A stretch of DNA of 11,943 nt from J095 sp964407935. Its GTDB lineage: Bacteria > Chloroflexota > Anaerolineae > 4572-78 > J111. Numbering within the stretch: position 1 is the stretch's first letter; each line of letters starts with the position of its first letter. Shown in pieces: positions 1 through 6,330 of this stretch. The translations under genes and the position numbers were made by a program. The stretch lies in the NCBI GenBank assembly GCA_964407935.1, contig CAYOXS010000175.1, positions 1-11,943 on the forward strand. Direction: 5' to 3'. A model generated the notes under the pieces. The model ran no database searches. It saw only the letters and a program-made list of their open reading frames with translations, and was not told the DNA's origin.

Positions 1-81
1 GGGGCGCGTTTTATGTGCAGTTGGGACACCACCGCGGAGAGCGTGCAGGCGCTGGTCAGCGACATCAAAGCGGCTTTGTAA
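1..81 (+). CDS. C-terminal end of a probable threonine-aldolase-like PLP enzyme (partial)
   Basis: An open frame enters from the left edge and ends at TAA 79-81, giving 26 residues that include RFMCSWDTT and end in a helix-like stretch, VQALVSDIKAAL. An Arg-Phe/Leu-x-x-Ser/His-Trp/Phe-Asp-Thr-Thr strand followed by a final helix is what I know from the C-terminus of low-specificity L-threonine aldolases (fold-type I PLP enzymes that cleave threonine to glycine and acetaldehyde). The catalytic lysine and the rest of the fold lie outside the window, so the assignment rests on a short tail. Another fold-type I PLP enzyme is possible. No terminator is visible after the stop, and the next gene has its own promoter. 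Confidence 0.45.
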   Translation, partial: GARFMCSWDTTAESVQALVSDIKAAL

Positions 82-92
82 CCCCGGCCAGT

Positions 93-120
93 TTGACGAA
101 TTGGGACGGCGCTATAAAAT
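93..120 (+). promoter_or_regulatory. Sigma70/SigA-type promoter for the cytochrome c gene
   Basis: TTGACG at 93-98 and TAAAAT at 115-120 are separated by 16 bp, and each box matches the consensus at 5 of 6 positions. Transcription would begin near 127, leaving a leader of about 30 nt before the ATG at 158. The site lies just after the stop of the upstream gene, so the cytochrome need not depend on read-through. Confidence 0.55.
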
Positions 121-157
121 TATTCACGTATAACAGTTTTTTGACTAAGGAAAGTTG

Positions 158-586
158 ATGGCAAACCGCAGACGACAGGCATCTGAAAGCAAAGGCAGAA
201 CCATCGCCATGCTTTTAACCTTTGGGTTGATTTTTGTGGGCGTGGTGATTTTTGTGATCCGGCCGACGGTGGGCACGCCCTCGCAGGCCGGCGCCGACCC
301 GGTGAGCAGCGAGGGCAAAGTATTGTACGATGCCTACTGTTTGGCCTGCCACGGTCCAAATGGCGAGGCGGGCGTGGTGCCCAACTCCCCGGCGCTCAAC
401 GCCGATGGCGAAATGTGGCATCGGTCTGATGAGGAGTTGCTGGCGCAGATGCGCCACGGCGGCGAAAATATGCCGGCGATGGCCGCCGATTTTTCCGACC
501 CGGAGGTGGCGGCGCTGTTAACCTACATCAAAGGCTGGTGGACGCCCAAACAGCGGGCCGTGCAAATCGGCGATATTGGCGAATAA
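158..586 (+). CDS. Membrane-anchored monohaem cytochrome c (c6/cbb3-III-like domain)
   Basis: This is a 142-residue electron carrier. Residues 1-14 are basic and are followed by one hydrophobic helix (about 15-35), which acts as an uncleaved anchor and exports the domain. The haem site is CLACH at 61-65. The MPAM stretch at 105-108 gives the likely Met axial ligand, and the closing helix (about 114-127, ending TYIKGWW) is typical of small class I cytochromes c. I chose ATG 158 over TTG 155 because AAGGAA (147-152) sits 5 nt upstream of it. The protein probably passes electrons between respiratory complexes at the outer face of the membrane, but no oxidase or complex III gene is nearby to name a partner. 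It converges on the thiol oxidase gene, with a shared terminator between them. The fold is clear and the partner is unknown. Confidence 0.9.
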   Translation: MANRRRQASESKGRTIAMLLTFGLIFVGVVIFVIRPTVGTPSQAGADPVSSEGKVLYDAYCLACHGPNGEAGVVPNSPALNADGEMWHRSDEELLAQMRHGGENMPAMAADFSDPEVAALLTYIKGWWTPKQRAVQIGDIGE

Positions 587-587
587 A

Positions 588-621
588 AAAAGCGGCGAGC
601 TGTCAACAGCTCGCCGCTTTT
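588..621. terminator. Bidirectional intrinsic terminator between convergent genes
   Basis: The arms 588-603 and 606-621 are perfectly complementary over 16 bp with a minimal loop, and the core is GCGGCGAGCTGT. For minus-strand transcripts the stem is followed by a run of seven T residues, a strong rho-independent signal. For plus-strand transcripts the T residues are the last four of the stem. It lies directly after the cytochrome stop (586) and 9 nt past the thiol oxidase stop (631), so it should serve both. Confidence 0.9.
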
Positions 622-630
622 GGGTTTGAA

Positions 631-1098
631 TCAGGCAATGGCCGCGGCTTCTTCCAGTTCTTCCTCTTCGTACGTTTCATCAGCGGCGGCGTACCATTTG
701 ACGGCGCTCAGAATGATGGTGATCAGAATAAAGGCGGTCAGGGCCATAAACGGGATGGTGATAAAGCCCAGATAATTCACGTAGCGCGAACCGCATGGCA
801 CGATGTCGGCGCACGATACCGGCTCGGGCAAAATGCCGGTCTGGATCATATAGTGGTAGCTCGATAGCAAAATGCCGCTGATGGAAAAAGGCAGCACGTA
901 ATTAGGCAAATATTCGTCCCGCAAAAATATCCCCACCAGCGAAATGATGACCAGCGGGTACATTAAAATGCGCTGGTACCAGCATAATTTGCACGGAATA
1001 AAACCCATCACATCGCTGTAATACAGGCTGCCCAGCGTGGCAATCAGCGCCACACCGAAGGCCAGATACGCCCCGTATTGCCGCAGAAATGCTTTCAT
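631..1098 (-). CDS. bdbC: BdbC/DsbB-family thiol:quinone disulfide oxidoreductase
   Basis: This 155-residue, four-helix membrane protein would re-oxidise an extracytoplasmic thiol oxidase (DsbA/BdbD type) and pass electrons to quinone. The sequence shows helices at about 8-27, 42-59, 66-85 and 107-130. The CKLCWYQR motif (36-43) gives the first Cys pair in the loop after helix 1, and Cys96 and Cys102 form the second pair in the loop before the last helix. The length and the WYQR signature fit the short BdbC branch of the family. The C-terminus is an unusual acidic Ala/Glu tail. I prefer ATG 1098 over GTG 1119, because the extra 7 residues are polar and an AAGGGGA stretch precedes the ATG, although at long spacing. 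A DsbA-like partner is not in the window. Confidence 0.88.
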   Translation of the reverse strand: MKAFLRQYGAYLAFGVALIATLGSLYYSDVMGFIPCKLCWYQRILMYPLVIISLVGIFLRDEYLPNYVLPFSISGILLSSYHYMIQTGILPEPVSCADIVPCGSRYVNYLGFITIPFMALTAFILITIILSAVKWYAAADETYEEEELEEAAAIA

Positions 1099-1139
1099 TT
1101 GTCTCTTTTCCCCTTGCACATCATTAAATTATTTTCGGT

Positions 1140-1168
1140 ATAGTAGCCAGCCGGGGGCAAAGGTGCAA
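1140..1168 (-). promoter_or_regulatory. Sigma70/SigA-type promoter for the thiol oxidase gene
   Basis: On the minus strand, TTGCAC (1163-1168) and TACTAT (1140-1145) are spaced by 17 bp. Transcription would start near 1133, about 35 nt before the ATG at 1098. It lies in the short gap downstream of the small hypothetical gene, so the thiol oxidase is probably transcribed at least partly on its own. Confidence 0.5.
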
Positions 1169-1190
1169 ATGATTGGCGGCCAATTACGGG

Positions 1191-1409
1191 TTAGTGCTCG
1201 GCGCGGTTAACCGATAGCAGCGGCACACCCAGATCTCGCAGGCGGTTGAGCAGGCCGTACAGCGCCGACTGATCGGCGATGGGGCCGATCAGCAGGGACT
1301 CGCCGCTGGGCAGGTGGGTGATGTTGAGTTCTTCCATCATTTTGATGTGGCGCTTGTCAAGGTGGCCTTTAACTTTGATTTCGTAAAACTCAATCTGTTT
1401 GGGCAGCAT
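1191..1409 (-). CDS. Small conserved hypothetical protein, 72 residues
   Basis: This is a soluble 72-residue protein without signal or membrane segments. It has three visible parts: an N-terminal strand, FYEIKVKGHLD (about residues 7-17); a charged helix and strand, then ESLLIGPIADQSALYGLLNRLRD; and a C-terminal LGVPLLSVNR. I recognise the 'YEI-V-GHLD ... GP-DQ-AL-GLL-K-RDLG-PL-SV' pattern as a widespread small-protein family of unknown function. The longer frame reaches back to 1478, but ATG 1409 is preceded by a near-perfect ribosome site (AAAGGAG, 8 nt upstream) and starts the conserved part. It is transcribed away from the lipoprotein gene. No function can be given. Confidence 0.78.
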   Translation of the reverse strand: MLPKQIEFYEIKVKGHLDKRHIKMMEELNITHLPSGESLLIGPIADQSALYGLLNRLRDLGVPLLSVNRAEH

Positions 1410-1417
1410 CAGTAACA

Positions 1418-1424
1418 CTCCTTT
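1418..1424 (-). promoter_or_regulatory. Ribosome binding site that fixes the small-protein start
   Basis: On the minus strand AAAGGAG lies 8 nt before ATG 1409. It decides against the upstream start at 1478 in the same frame, which would also place the promoter -10 and -35 boxes inside the coding region. Confidence 0.8.
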
Positions 1425-1441
1425 CGGGCTAATACACCAGC

Positions 1442-1471
1442 ATTGTATCACCCGGCCCGGTAGAGTGTCAT
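1442..1471 (-). promoter_or_regulatory. Sigma70/SigA-type promoter for the small hypothetical gene
   Basis: On the minus strand ATGACA (1466-1471) and TACAAT (1442-1447) are 18 bp apart, each matching 5 of 6 consensus bases. The expected start near 1435 leaves a 25-nt leader containing the AAAGGAG site. A palindrome abuts the -35 box. Confidence 0.6.
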
Positions 1472-1486
1472 TCACCAAAAGGTGAA
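1471..1486. promoter_or_regulatory. 16-bp palindrome abutting the -35 box: possible operator
   Basis: TTCACC and GGTGAA are perfect inverted arms around AAAA. The element shares one base with the -35 box of the minus-strand promoter and lies about 50 bp upstream of the plus-strand TATAAT box, a place where a dimeric regulator could act on either gene. This is seen from symmetry alone and no regulator is identified. Confidence 0.35.
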
Positions 1487-1535
1487 CCTTTGGTTGATTT
1501 TAAGGCCGGCTTTAGCTCTTTTGCCAGGGGCCAAC

Positions 1536-1541
1536 TATAAT
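1536..1541 (+). promoter_or_regulatory. Candidate -10 box for the lipoprotein gene
   Basis: A consensus TATAAT on the plus strand lies 147 nt before the lipoprotein ATG. The upstream -35 match is poor (TTAGCT at 1512-1517, 18 bp away), so this would need an activator or be a weak promoter. The resulting leader of about 140 nt would contain the hairpin at 1595-1618. Confidence 0.35.
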
Positions 1542-1594
1542 CATTGGCGTGCAATGGCCCTTGCGGGACAGCATTAAGGCTGACAAGTTGGAGT

Positions 1595-1618
1595 AGGGGC
1601 GCTTCGCGAAGCACCCCT
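1595..1618. repeat. GC-rich palindromic hairpin in the lipoprotein leader
   Basis: The two 12-nt half-sites (1595-1606 and 1607-1618) are complementary except for one C/A pair and form a continuous palindrome with the core GCTTCGCGAAGC flanked by AGGGG and CCCCT. It has no T tract on either side that would make it an ordinary terminator. GGGGCG-centred palindromes of this sort are common dispersed REP-like elements in many bacteria. A second role in the leader of the downstream gene is possible. A short direct repeat, GCAACTC twice, follows at about 1626-1639. Confidence 0.5.
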
Positions 1619-1687
1619 GCCGGCCGCAACTCGCAACTCGCTTATTTTTATACGAGCTAAATCTGCTGGAAGGTTGATCATCGTTCT

Positions 1688-2542
1688 ATGAAAAAATTCT
1701 TTTTCCCGGTTTTGTTCATTGCTACTCTGCTGGCGAGCGCCTGCGGCGCTGCGCCAACGCCCGCGCCGGCAGCCGCCAACCCGGCCGCCGGCTGTGATTG
1801 CGCCGCCGCCGACTGGCGTTTTCCGTTTACCCAGTCTGCTCAATTCAAGGATTTAAAGGAGCCGTCGGGCATTATTTTTCACCCGCAGTTGAATTCGCTA
1901 TTTGTGGCCGGTGATAAAGGCCATTTGACCCAACTCAGTTTGGATGGCAACAAGCTCAAAGAAGAAAAGTTACAGGGCGGGGCCAATTATGAGGGAATTA
2001 CGCTTGACCCGGCCACCGGCCTGCTGTACCTGGTTGTTGAGGCGCACGATCGCATTGTGGAGGTTGACCCCAACTCGTTTGAGGTGCTGCGGCAGATTGA
2101 GCTGGACCGCAAGTTTGAAGGCAAAGAGCTGGTCAATGCCGGCAACGGCGGCGTAGAAGGCATTGCCTTTGTACCCGGCCCGGATGGCGGCTCGTTTTTG
2201 CTGGCCAACCAGAGTAAAGAATTCAGCGGCCCGGACCCGTCCATTATTTTTGAGGTAAAAATTGACGACTCAACGGGAGCGCCGGTGGCCAAAATTGGGC
2301 GCTATTTTTCGCTGGGGGTCACGGATATGTCTGACCTGTACTTTAACGCCGAGCGCCAGCAGTTGTATGTTATCAGCGATACCAACAACCTGCTGCTCAT
2401 AACTAACCTGGCCGGTGAAGTTCAGCAAACCTACGCCCTGCCCGGCGAAACGCAGGAAGGCATCACCTTTGATAATTCCGGGGCGCTGTATGTTGGCCAA
2501 GATTCCGGCAGCGTGCTCAAATTTGCGCCGGCCCAGCCGTAA
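1688..2542 (+). CDS. Lipoprotein with an SdiA-regulated/YjiK-type beta-propeller domain
   Basis: This 284-residue protein is exported and lipid-anchored. The signal sequence ends in the lipobox LASAC with Cys19, and a Pro/Ala-rich spacer (20-33) follows. From about residue 47 the sequence shows propeller-type repeats: EPSGIIFHP and a strand pair, NYEGITLDPATGLLYLVVE, GVEGIAFVPG, MSDLYFN and TQEGITFDNSGALYVGQD. The 'EPSGI ... EGI ... LYVV-E' pattern is that of the SdiA-regulated family (YjiK-like), whose substrate is not known and which is often read as an esterase-like or ligand-binding propeller. The spacer also contains a CDC pair (Cys36 and Cys38). ATG 1688 has only a distant GGAAGG, so translation may be weak. 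The AT-rich inverted-repeat region follows. The protein probably acts at the outer face of the membrane. The fold is fairly sure and the role is unknown. Confidence 0.85.
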   Translation: MKKFFFPVLFIATLLASACGAAPTPAPAAANPAAGCDCAAADWRFPFTQSAQFKDLKEPSGIIFHPQLNSLFVAGDKGHLTQLSLDGNKLKEEKLQGGANYEGITLDPATGLLYLVVEAHDRIVEVDPNSFEVLRQIELDRKFEGKELVNAGNGGVEGIAFVPGPDGGSFLLANQSKEFSGPDPSIIFEVKIDDSTGAPVAKIGRYFSLGVTDMSDLYFNAERQQLYVISDTNNLLLITNLAGEVQQTYALPGETQEGITFDNSGALYVGQDSGSVLKFAPAQP

Positions 2543-2580
2543 CAATAAGAAGGGAGTAGAGGAAAAAGACTCTTACTCTC

Positions 2581-2748
2581 TACTTCTTACTTCCTCACTA
2601 TGTTTGCACTTTTGAAACTTCGCTCAAAATAGGACACAGATTTACTCAGAAAACACAGATGAAGCAAAAATTTTTAAAAAATATGTGTAAATCTGCGAAA
2701 TCTGTGTCCTGATTTAAAAAATGCAAAGGTAGTACTTCCTACTTCCTC
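2581..2748. repeat. AT-rich inverted-repeat element flanked by direct repeats
   Basis: This fills most of the 218-nt gene-free stretch between the lipoprotein and the kinase-LuxR gene. A perfect 13-bp pair of arms (2631-2643 and 2698-2710, AGGACACAGATTT and its complement) continues inward imperfectly, and outward a second imperfect pair occurs at 2602-2616 and 2713-2727. The unit ACACAGAT occurs at 2634-2641 and 2653-2660 and in the other orientation at 2700-2707. Nearly identical 16-bp direct repeats (TACTTCNTACTTCCTC, 15 of 16 identical) flank it at 2581-2596 and 2733-2748. It encodes nothing. It may be a dispersed MITE-like or satellite-type element, and may also end transcription from either convergent gene. 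Confidence 0.6.
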
Positions 2749-2760
2749 GAGCAATCCGGG

Positions 2761-5700
2761 TTATTTAACCAGTTGCAAATCTCGGGCGCGGGCCACGGCC
2801 TGCGTGCGGCTGTTTACCCCCAACTTGCCAAAAATATTGCTGAGATGCTTTTTGACCGTGCCCACGGTAACCACCAGCGATTCGGCGGTTTCTTTGTTGG
2901 ACTGGCCGGCGGCGATGAGCTGGAGCACTTCAATTTCCCGCTCGGTCAGCGGTTCCGGGAGCAGCTCAATGTGGATGGCCGCCGCCGGTTGCGGCCCGGC
3001 AGATTGGAGCAGCCCTCGCTGCCGGGCCAGGTTGAGCACCTGATCCACAAATTCCGGGGCAATGGGCCGGGCCACCGGCAGCAGCGCCAGCAGGTCGGGG
3101 CCTTCCATCAAAAAAACCTGCTTGTAGTCTTCCAGGCAGGAAAGTTTTACAGCCCGTTCCAGGGCAGATCGAGTACACTCCGGCTCCTTTAAAGCGGCGT
3201 AAGCCAGCGCTTGCAGCAAACTGGTGATAATCAAAATTAAGCCGCGGCCATCGTTGCGGGCCGAAGTTTCAATGGTGGCCAGCAGCTTGGCGGCGGCCTG
3301 AAAATCTCCGATGACCAGCAGGTAGCGGGCGTAAACCAGTAGCTCGTATTCACGCAACAGAGAAAATGAGGCCGAGGTTGGGAGGGTCACCTGCTGCGCC
3401 CATTGTTCGGCGGCGGCCAGATTGCCCGTTTTTAGCTCCAGCTCGGCGGTCATGGCCCGGGCGGCATCAAAATAGGCCCTAAAATCACCATCGATCACCA
3501 CTTGCAGCGCCTCGCGCATGGTTTTTAATGCGGCCTCGGGCTGGCCCATGGCGTATTGCAGCGGGGCCAGCACCAGCTTGCCAGAAATATTAAAGCTGAC
3601 CATGCCGTATTGCTCGGCCAGGGCCACGCCTTTTTGCAGGTGCTCGTAGGTGGTTTCCAGGTTGCCGGTGTGAAATTCCACTTCGGCCAGGACAATGTAA
3701 GAAAAACCGGCCATGGGCAGCAGCCGGCCTTTGTCGTCGTAACTTTGCTCCACCCCCTGCCAGCAGAGCGCCTCGGCGTTGCGCCGCTTGCCCTGCCAGT
3801 TGTACTGTTCGGCCAGGTTTACCAGCGCGCCGATGGTCATAAAATAGTCGTTCTTTTTGCGCCCCAGCCGCAGCGCTTTTTGCAGGGTTTCAACCGCGCT
3901 GGCAGTATCGCCCAGCAGGTTTTGCGCTTCACCCAATACCAGCAGCGTCATCCCGATGAAAAAGGTGTTGCTGTCGTCCAGCAGCGACAGCGCCGTTTGC
4001 GCCAGCTCGATGCCGGTTGAGTCGCGGCTCACCGCCTGGCAGGCCTGCAAACTGAGCAGTTTGCCCCGCAGCGAATCCGGCGCGTTGGCCGGCATGACCG
4101 CCTCGGCGGAGCGGGCGTATGAGTCCGAGACCTCAACATCGCCCATAAACCACATCACCCAGCCTTTGTAGGTGGCCAGTTCGGTGCTGGCCCGGATCAA
4201 CTCATCGGGCAGGGCGCTGAGCCAGTTGTCCAGCGTGTAAAATGCGCCGTTACTGAGGGCATATTCCGCTGCCTGAATAATGAGTCGGCTGGCCTGCTCA
4301 AAATTGCGGGCAGCCTGGGCATGTCTGATGGCTTCTGACAGCAGATTGTTGGTTTCAAACCAGTTGGCGGCGCGCTGGTGCAACTCTCGTTTTTGGGCGG
4401 CATCCAGCTCCGATTGCAGAAATTCGGCAAACAGGTGATGGTAGCGGTACCAGCGCCGCTGGTCGTCAAGTGGCTGGAGAAACAGGTTAACCTGCTCCAG
4501 GTACGAGACAATGAGTTTGCTATCGGGCTGGCCGGTAACGGCGTTGCACAATTCCACCGTAAATCGATCCAAAATGGCGGTTTGGCGCAAAAACTGGCGG
4601 ATATTTTGCGGCTGCTGGTACACCACTTCCTCTACCAGATAATCGATGACGTAGCGATGGCTGCCGCTGAAGGCTTCAATGAAATCGGCCACGTACATAT
4701 CGTCGCGGCCTTGCAGCGAGAGCGCCGCCAGTTGCAGGCCGGCAATCCAGCCTTCAGTGCGGCTTTCCAGCGCCTCAATGGCCTGCGGCGTGAGCGACAG
4801 ATTCATCGTCTGGTTGAGGAAGGTGGCGGTTTCTTCTGGCGTAAAGCGCAGGTCGTCCTGCCGAATTTCAACGCAGTAGCCCTGCGCCCGCAGCCGGGGC
4901 AGCGGCAGCGGCGGGTCTTCGCGGGTAATGATGACCAGGTGTACGTGCGGCGGCTGGTGCTCCAGCAAAAACTCAATCAGTTGGTGAACGTAGCCGGAGC
5001 CAATCAGGTGGTAATCGTCCAGCACCAGCACCAGTCTGTGCTCCAGCAGGGTCAGGTCGTTGATGAGGATTGAGGCTACACTTTCCGGGGGCGGGAGCTG
5101 CGGCAGTTGGGCCAGCGTGGCGCCAATATCCGGGTTGATGGCTTGCAGGGCGCTGAGCAGGTAAATAATAAACCGGACCGGGTCGTTGTCGTGTTCATCC
5201 AGCGAAAACCAGGCCACTTTGGGCGGATGAAAGTTGGCTGCCCCTGTTTCACCCTTTATCTTTCTGCCTTCCGCTTTTTGATTGAGCCAGCAGCTCACCA
5301 GCGTACTTTTGCCAAAACCGGCCGGCGCGGCGATGAGCGTTAATTTGCCGCCCAGAAACAGGCCATCGGCCATGCGCTGGCTGAGGCGCGGCCGGATAAC
5401 CAGGTCTTCTCTGACCACGGGGGCGTACAATTTGGTGGTGAGAATAGGGCCAACCCCCGCCAGCAGTGGTTTCTGTTTGGCCACGGGTTTGGCGCTTGCT
5501 TTTTTGTCGCGGTTGGCCTGGGCCAGGGTTTGCACCATTTCAACGGCGCTGGCAAAGCGGCGGTGGGGATCTGGGGCCAGGGCGGTGGCCAGAATTTCGG
5601 CAACGCCGGCCGGTACGTCATCGGGCCAGGTAGTGGGCAGGCGGGGAGGTTCCAAATGGGCTTTCATCACCGCCAGTGGGGTTTGCCCCTGAAACAGCTT

Positions 5701-6318
5701 TTGGCCGGTGAGCAGTTCGTACAAAATGCAGCCGAGCGCGTAAATATCAGCCTGGGGCGTGGCCTCGCGGCCGTCCCAAATTTCCGGGGCAATGTAGTGC
5801 GGCGTGCCAACAATGCTGTGGGTTTGGGTGGTGTGTGATGCGGATTCCCAGTTGAGGCGGGCCAGCCCAAAATCGGTGAGCATGGGGCCGCGGCTTTTGT
5901 CTATTAAAATATTGGCCGGCTTCAAATCCCGGTGCAGCACACTGCGGCTGTGAGCGTAGTGCAGGCCGCTGCCAATGGCGGCGATCAGTTTGAGGGCTTC
6001 TTCCCACACGCAGCGCCCCTGCGTGGCCAATAACTGCTCCAGACTGGGGCCTTCGGCCAGGCGCATCACAATAAACAGCCGGTCATCGGTGTTGAGAATA
6101 TCGTAAATGGGCACAATGTGGGGGTGGTCAAGCTGGGCGATGGTGCGGGCCTCAAGCTGAAAACGCCTCACCCAGTCGCTATCGAGCAGCAGGATGGGGC
6201 GCAGCTCTTTGAGGGCGACCATGCGGTTGAGGGTAGTGTCTCTGCCCCGGTAAACAATGGCAAAGCCGCCTTGCCCAATTTCTTCCAAAATTTCGTAGCG
6301 GCCAACTTTTTCAAGCAT
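2761..6318 (-). CDS. Ser/Thr kinase - STAND ATPase - helical repeats - LuxR HTH regulator (PknK/MalT-like)
   Basis: This is a 1185-residue cytosolic regulator. Residues 8-266 form a Hanks-type kinase that looks active: glycine loop GQGGFAIVYRG at 15-25, Lys37, Glu56, HRDLKPAN at 129-136, DFG at 149-151 and the GTPHYIAPE activation segment at 171-179. A basic linker leads to a MalT-type STAND ATPase (about 290-600) with Walker A APAGFGKST at 331-339 and Walker B LVLVLDDYH at 429-437. Between them, residues 348-367 are an insert rich in Lys and Gly. A long helical TPR-like region follows (about 620-1100). The protein ends in a LuxR-type HTH (about 1122-1180) with LTEREIEVLQLIAAG and TVKKHLSNIFGKL. 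The plan resembles actinobacterial PknK and the MalT family: ligand or phosphorylation state would gate ATP-driven assembly and DNA binding. ATG 6318 lies 12 nt after the stop of the acyl-CoA-synthetase/DAC gene, so the two are almost surely one transcript. The target promoters are unknown. Confidence 0.93.
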   Translation of the reverse strand: MLEKVGRYEILEEIGQGGFAIVYRGRDTTLNRMVALKELRPILLLDSDWVRRFQLEARTIAQLDHPHIVPIYDILNTDDRLFIVMRLAEGPSLEQLLATQGRCVWEEALKLIAAIGSGLHYAHSRSVLHRDLKPANILIDKSRGPMLTDFGLARLNWESASHTTQTHSIVGTPHYIAPEIWDGREATPQADIYALGCILYELLTGQKLFQGQTPLAVMKAHLEPPRLPTTWPDDVPAGVAEILATALAPDPHRRFASAVEMVQTLAQANRDKKASAKPVAKQKPLLAGVGPILTTKLYAPVVREDLVIRPRLSQRMADGLFLGGKLTLIAAPAGFGKSTLVSCWLNQKAEGRKIKGETGAANFHPPKVAWFSLDEHDNDPVRFIIYLLSALQAINPDIGATLAQLPQLPPPESVASILINDLTLLEHRLVLVLDDYHLIGSGYVHQLIEFLLEHQPPHVHLVIITREDPPLPLPRLRAQGYCVEIRQDDLRFTPEETATFLNQTMNLSLTPQAIEALESRTEGWIAGLQLAALSLQGRDDMYVADFIEAFSGSHRYVIDYLVEEVVYQQPQNIRQFLRQTAILDRFTVELCNAVTGQPDSKLIVSYLEQVNLFLQPLDDQRRWYRYHHLFAEFLQSELDAAQKRELHQRAANWFETNNLLSEAIRHAQAARNFEQASRLIIQAAEYALSNGAFYTLDNWLSALPDELIRASTELATYKGWVMWFMGDVEVSDSYARSAEAVMPANAPDSLRGKLLSLQACQAVSRDSTGIELAQTALSLLDDSNTFFIGMTLLVLGEAQNLLGDTASAVETLQKALRLGRKKNDYFMTIGALVNLAEQYNWQGKRRNAEALCWQGVEQSYDDKGRLLPMAGFSYIVLAEVEFHTGNLETTYEHLQKGVALAEQYGMVSFNISGKLVLAPLQYAMGQPEAALKTMREALQVVIDGDFRAYFDAARAMTAELELKTGNLAAAEQWAQQVTLPTSASFSLLREYELLVYARYLLVIGDFQAAAKLLATIETSARNDGRGLILIITSLLQALAYAALKEPECTRSALERAVKLSCLEDYKQVFLMEGPDLLALLPVARPIAPEFVDQVLNLARQRGLLQSAGPQPAAAIHIELLPEPLTEREIEVLQLIAAGQSNKETAESLVVTVGTVKKHLSNIFGKLGVNSRTQAVARARDLQLVK

Positions 6319-6330
6319 AAGCTTCTTTCT

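Noticed and set aside
155..157. TTG at 155 as start of the cytochrome c gene
   Set aside because: The ATG at 158 is directly adjacent and is better spaced from AAGGAA. The TTG adds only one Met.
82..157. A terminator after the left-edge gene
   Set aside because: No hairpin with a T tract is visible here. The stretch is explained by the promoter and ribosome site of the cytochrome gene.
1099..1119. GTG start at 1119 for the BdbC-like protein
   Set aside because: It would add seven polar residues before the usual short N-terminus of the family. The AGGGGA that could serve ATG 1098 would fall inside the coding region.
2581..2748. CRISPR array or insertion sequence
   Set aside because: There are only two or three irregular ACACAGAT units with no uniform spacers, and no transposase or cas gene is present, so it is described as an inverted-repeat element only.
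4378..5073. A 231-residue plus-strand open frame antisense to the kinase-LuxR gene
   Set aside because: Same reason: it lies wholly inside the STAND ATPase coding region, with composition typical of an antisense shadow and no domain.
6319..6330. A possible frameshift or single fused gene between the ACS-DAC and kinase-LuxR frames
   Set aside because: The upstream protein ends cleanly after the expected DisA_N strand, and the downstream start matches the paralogous kinase N-terminus. A 12-nt intergenic gap is normal for an operon.
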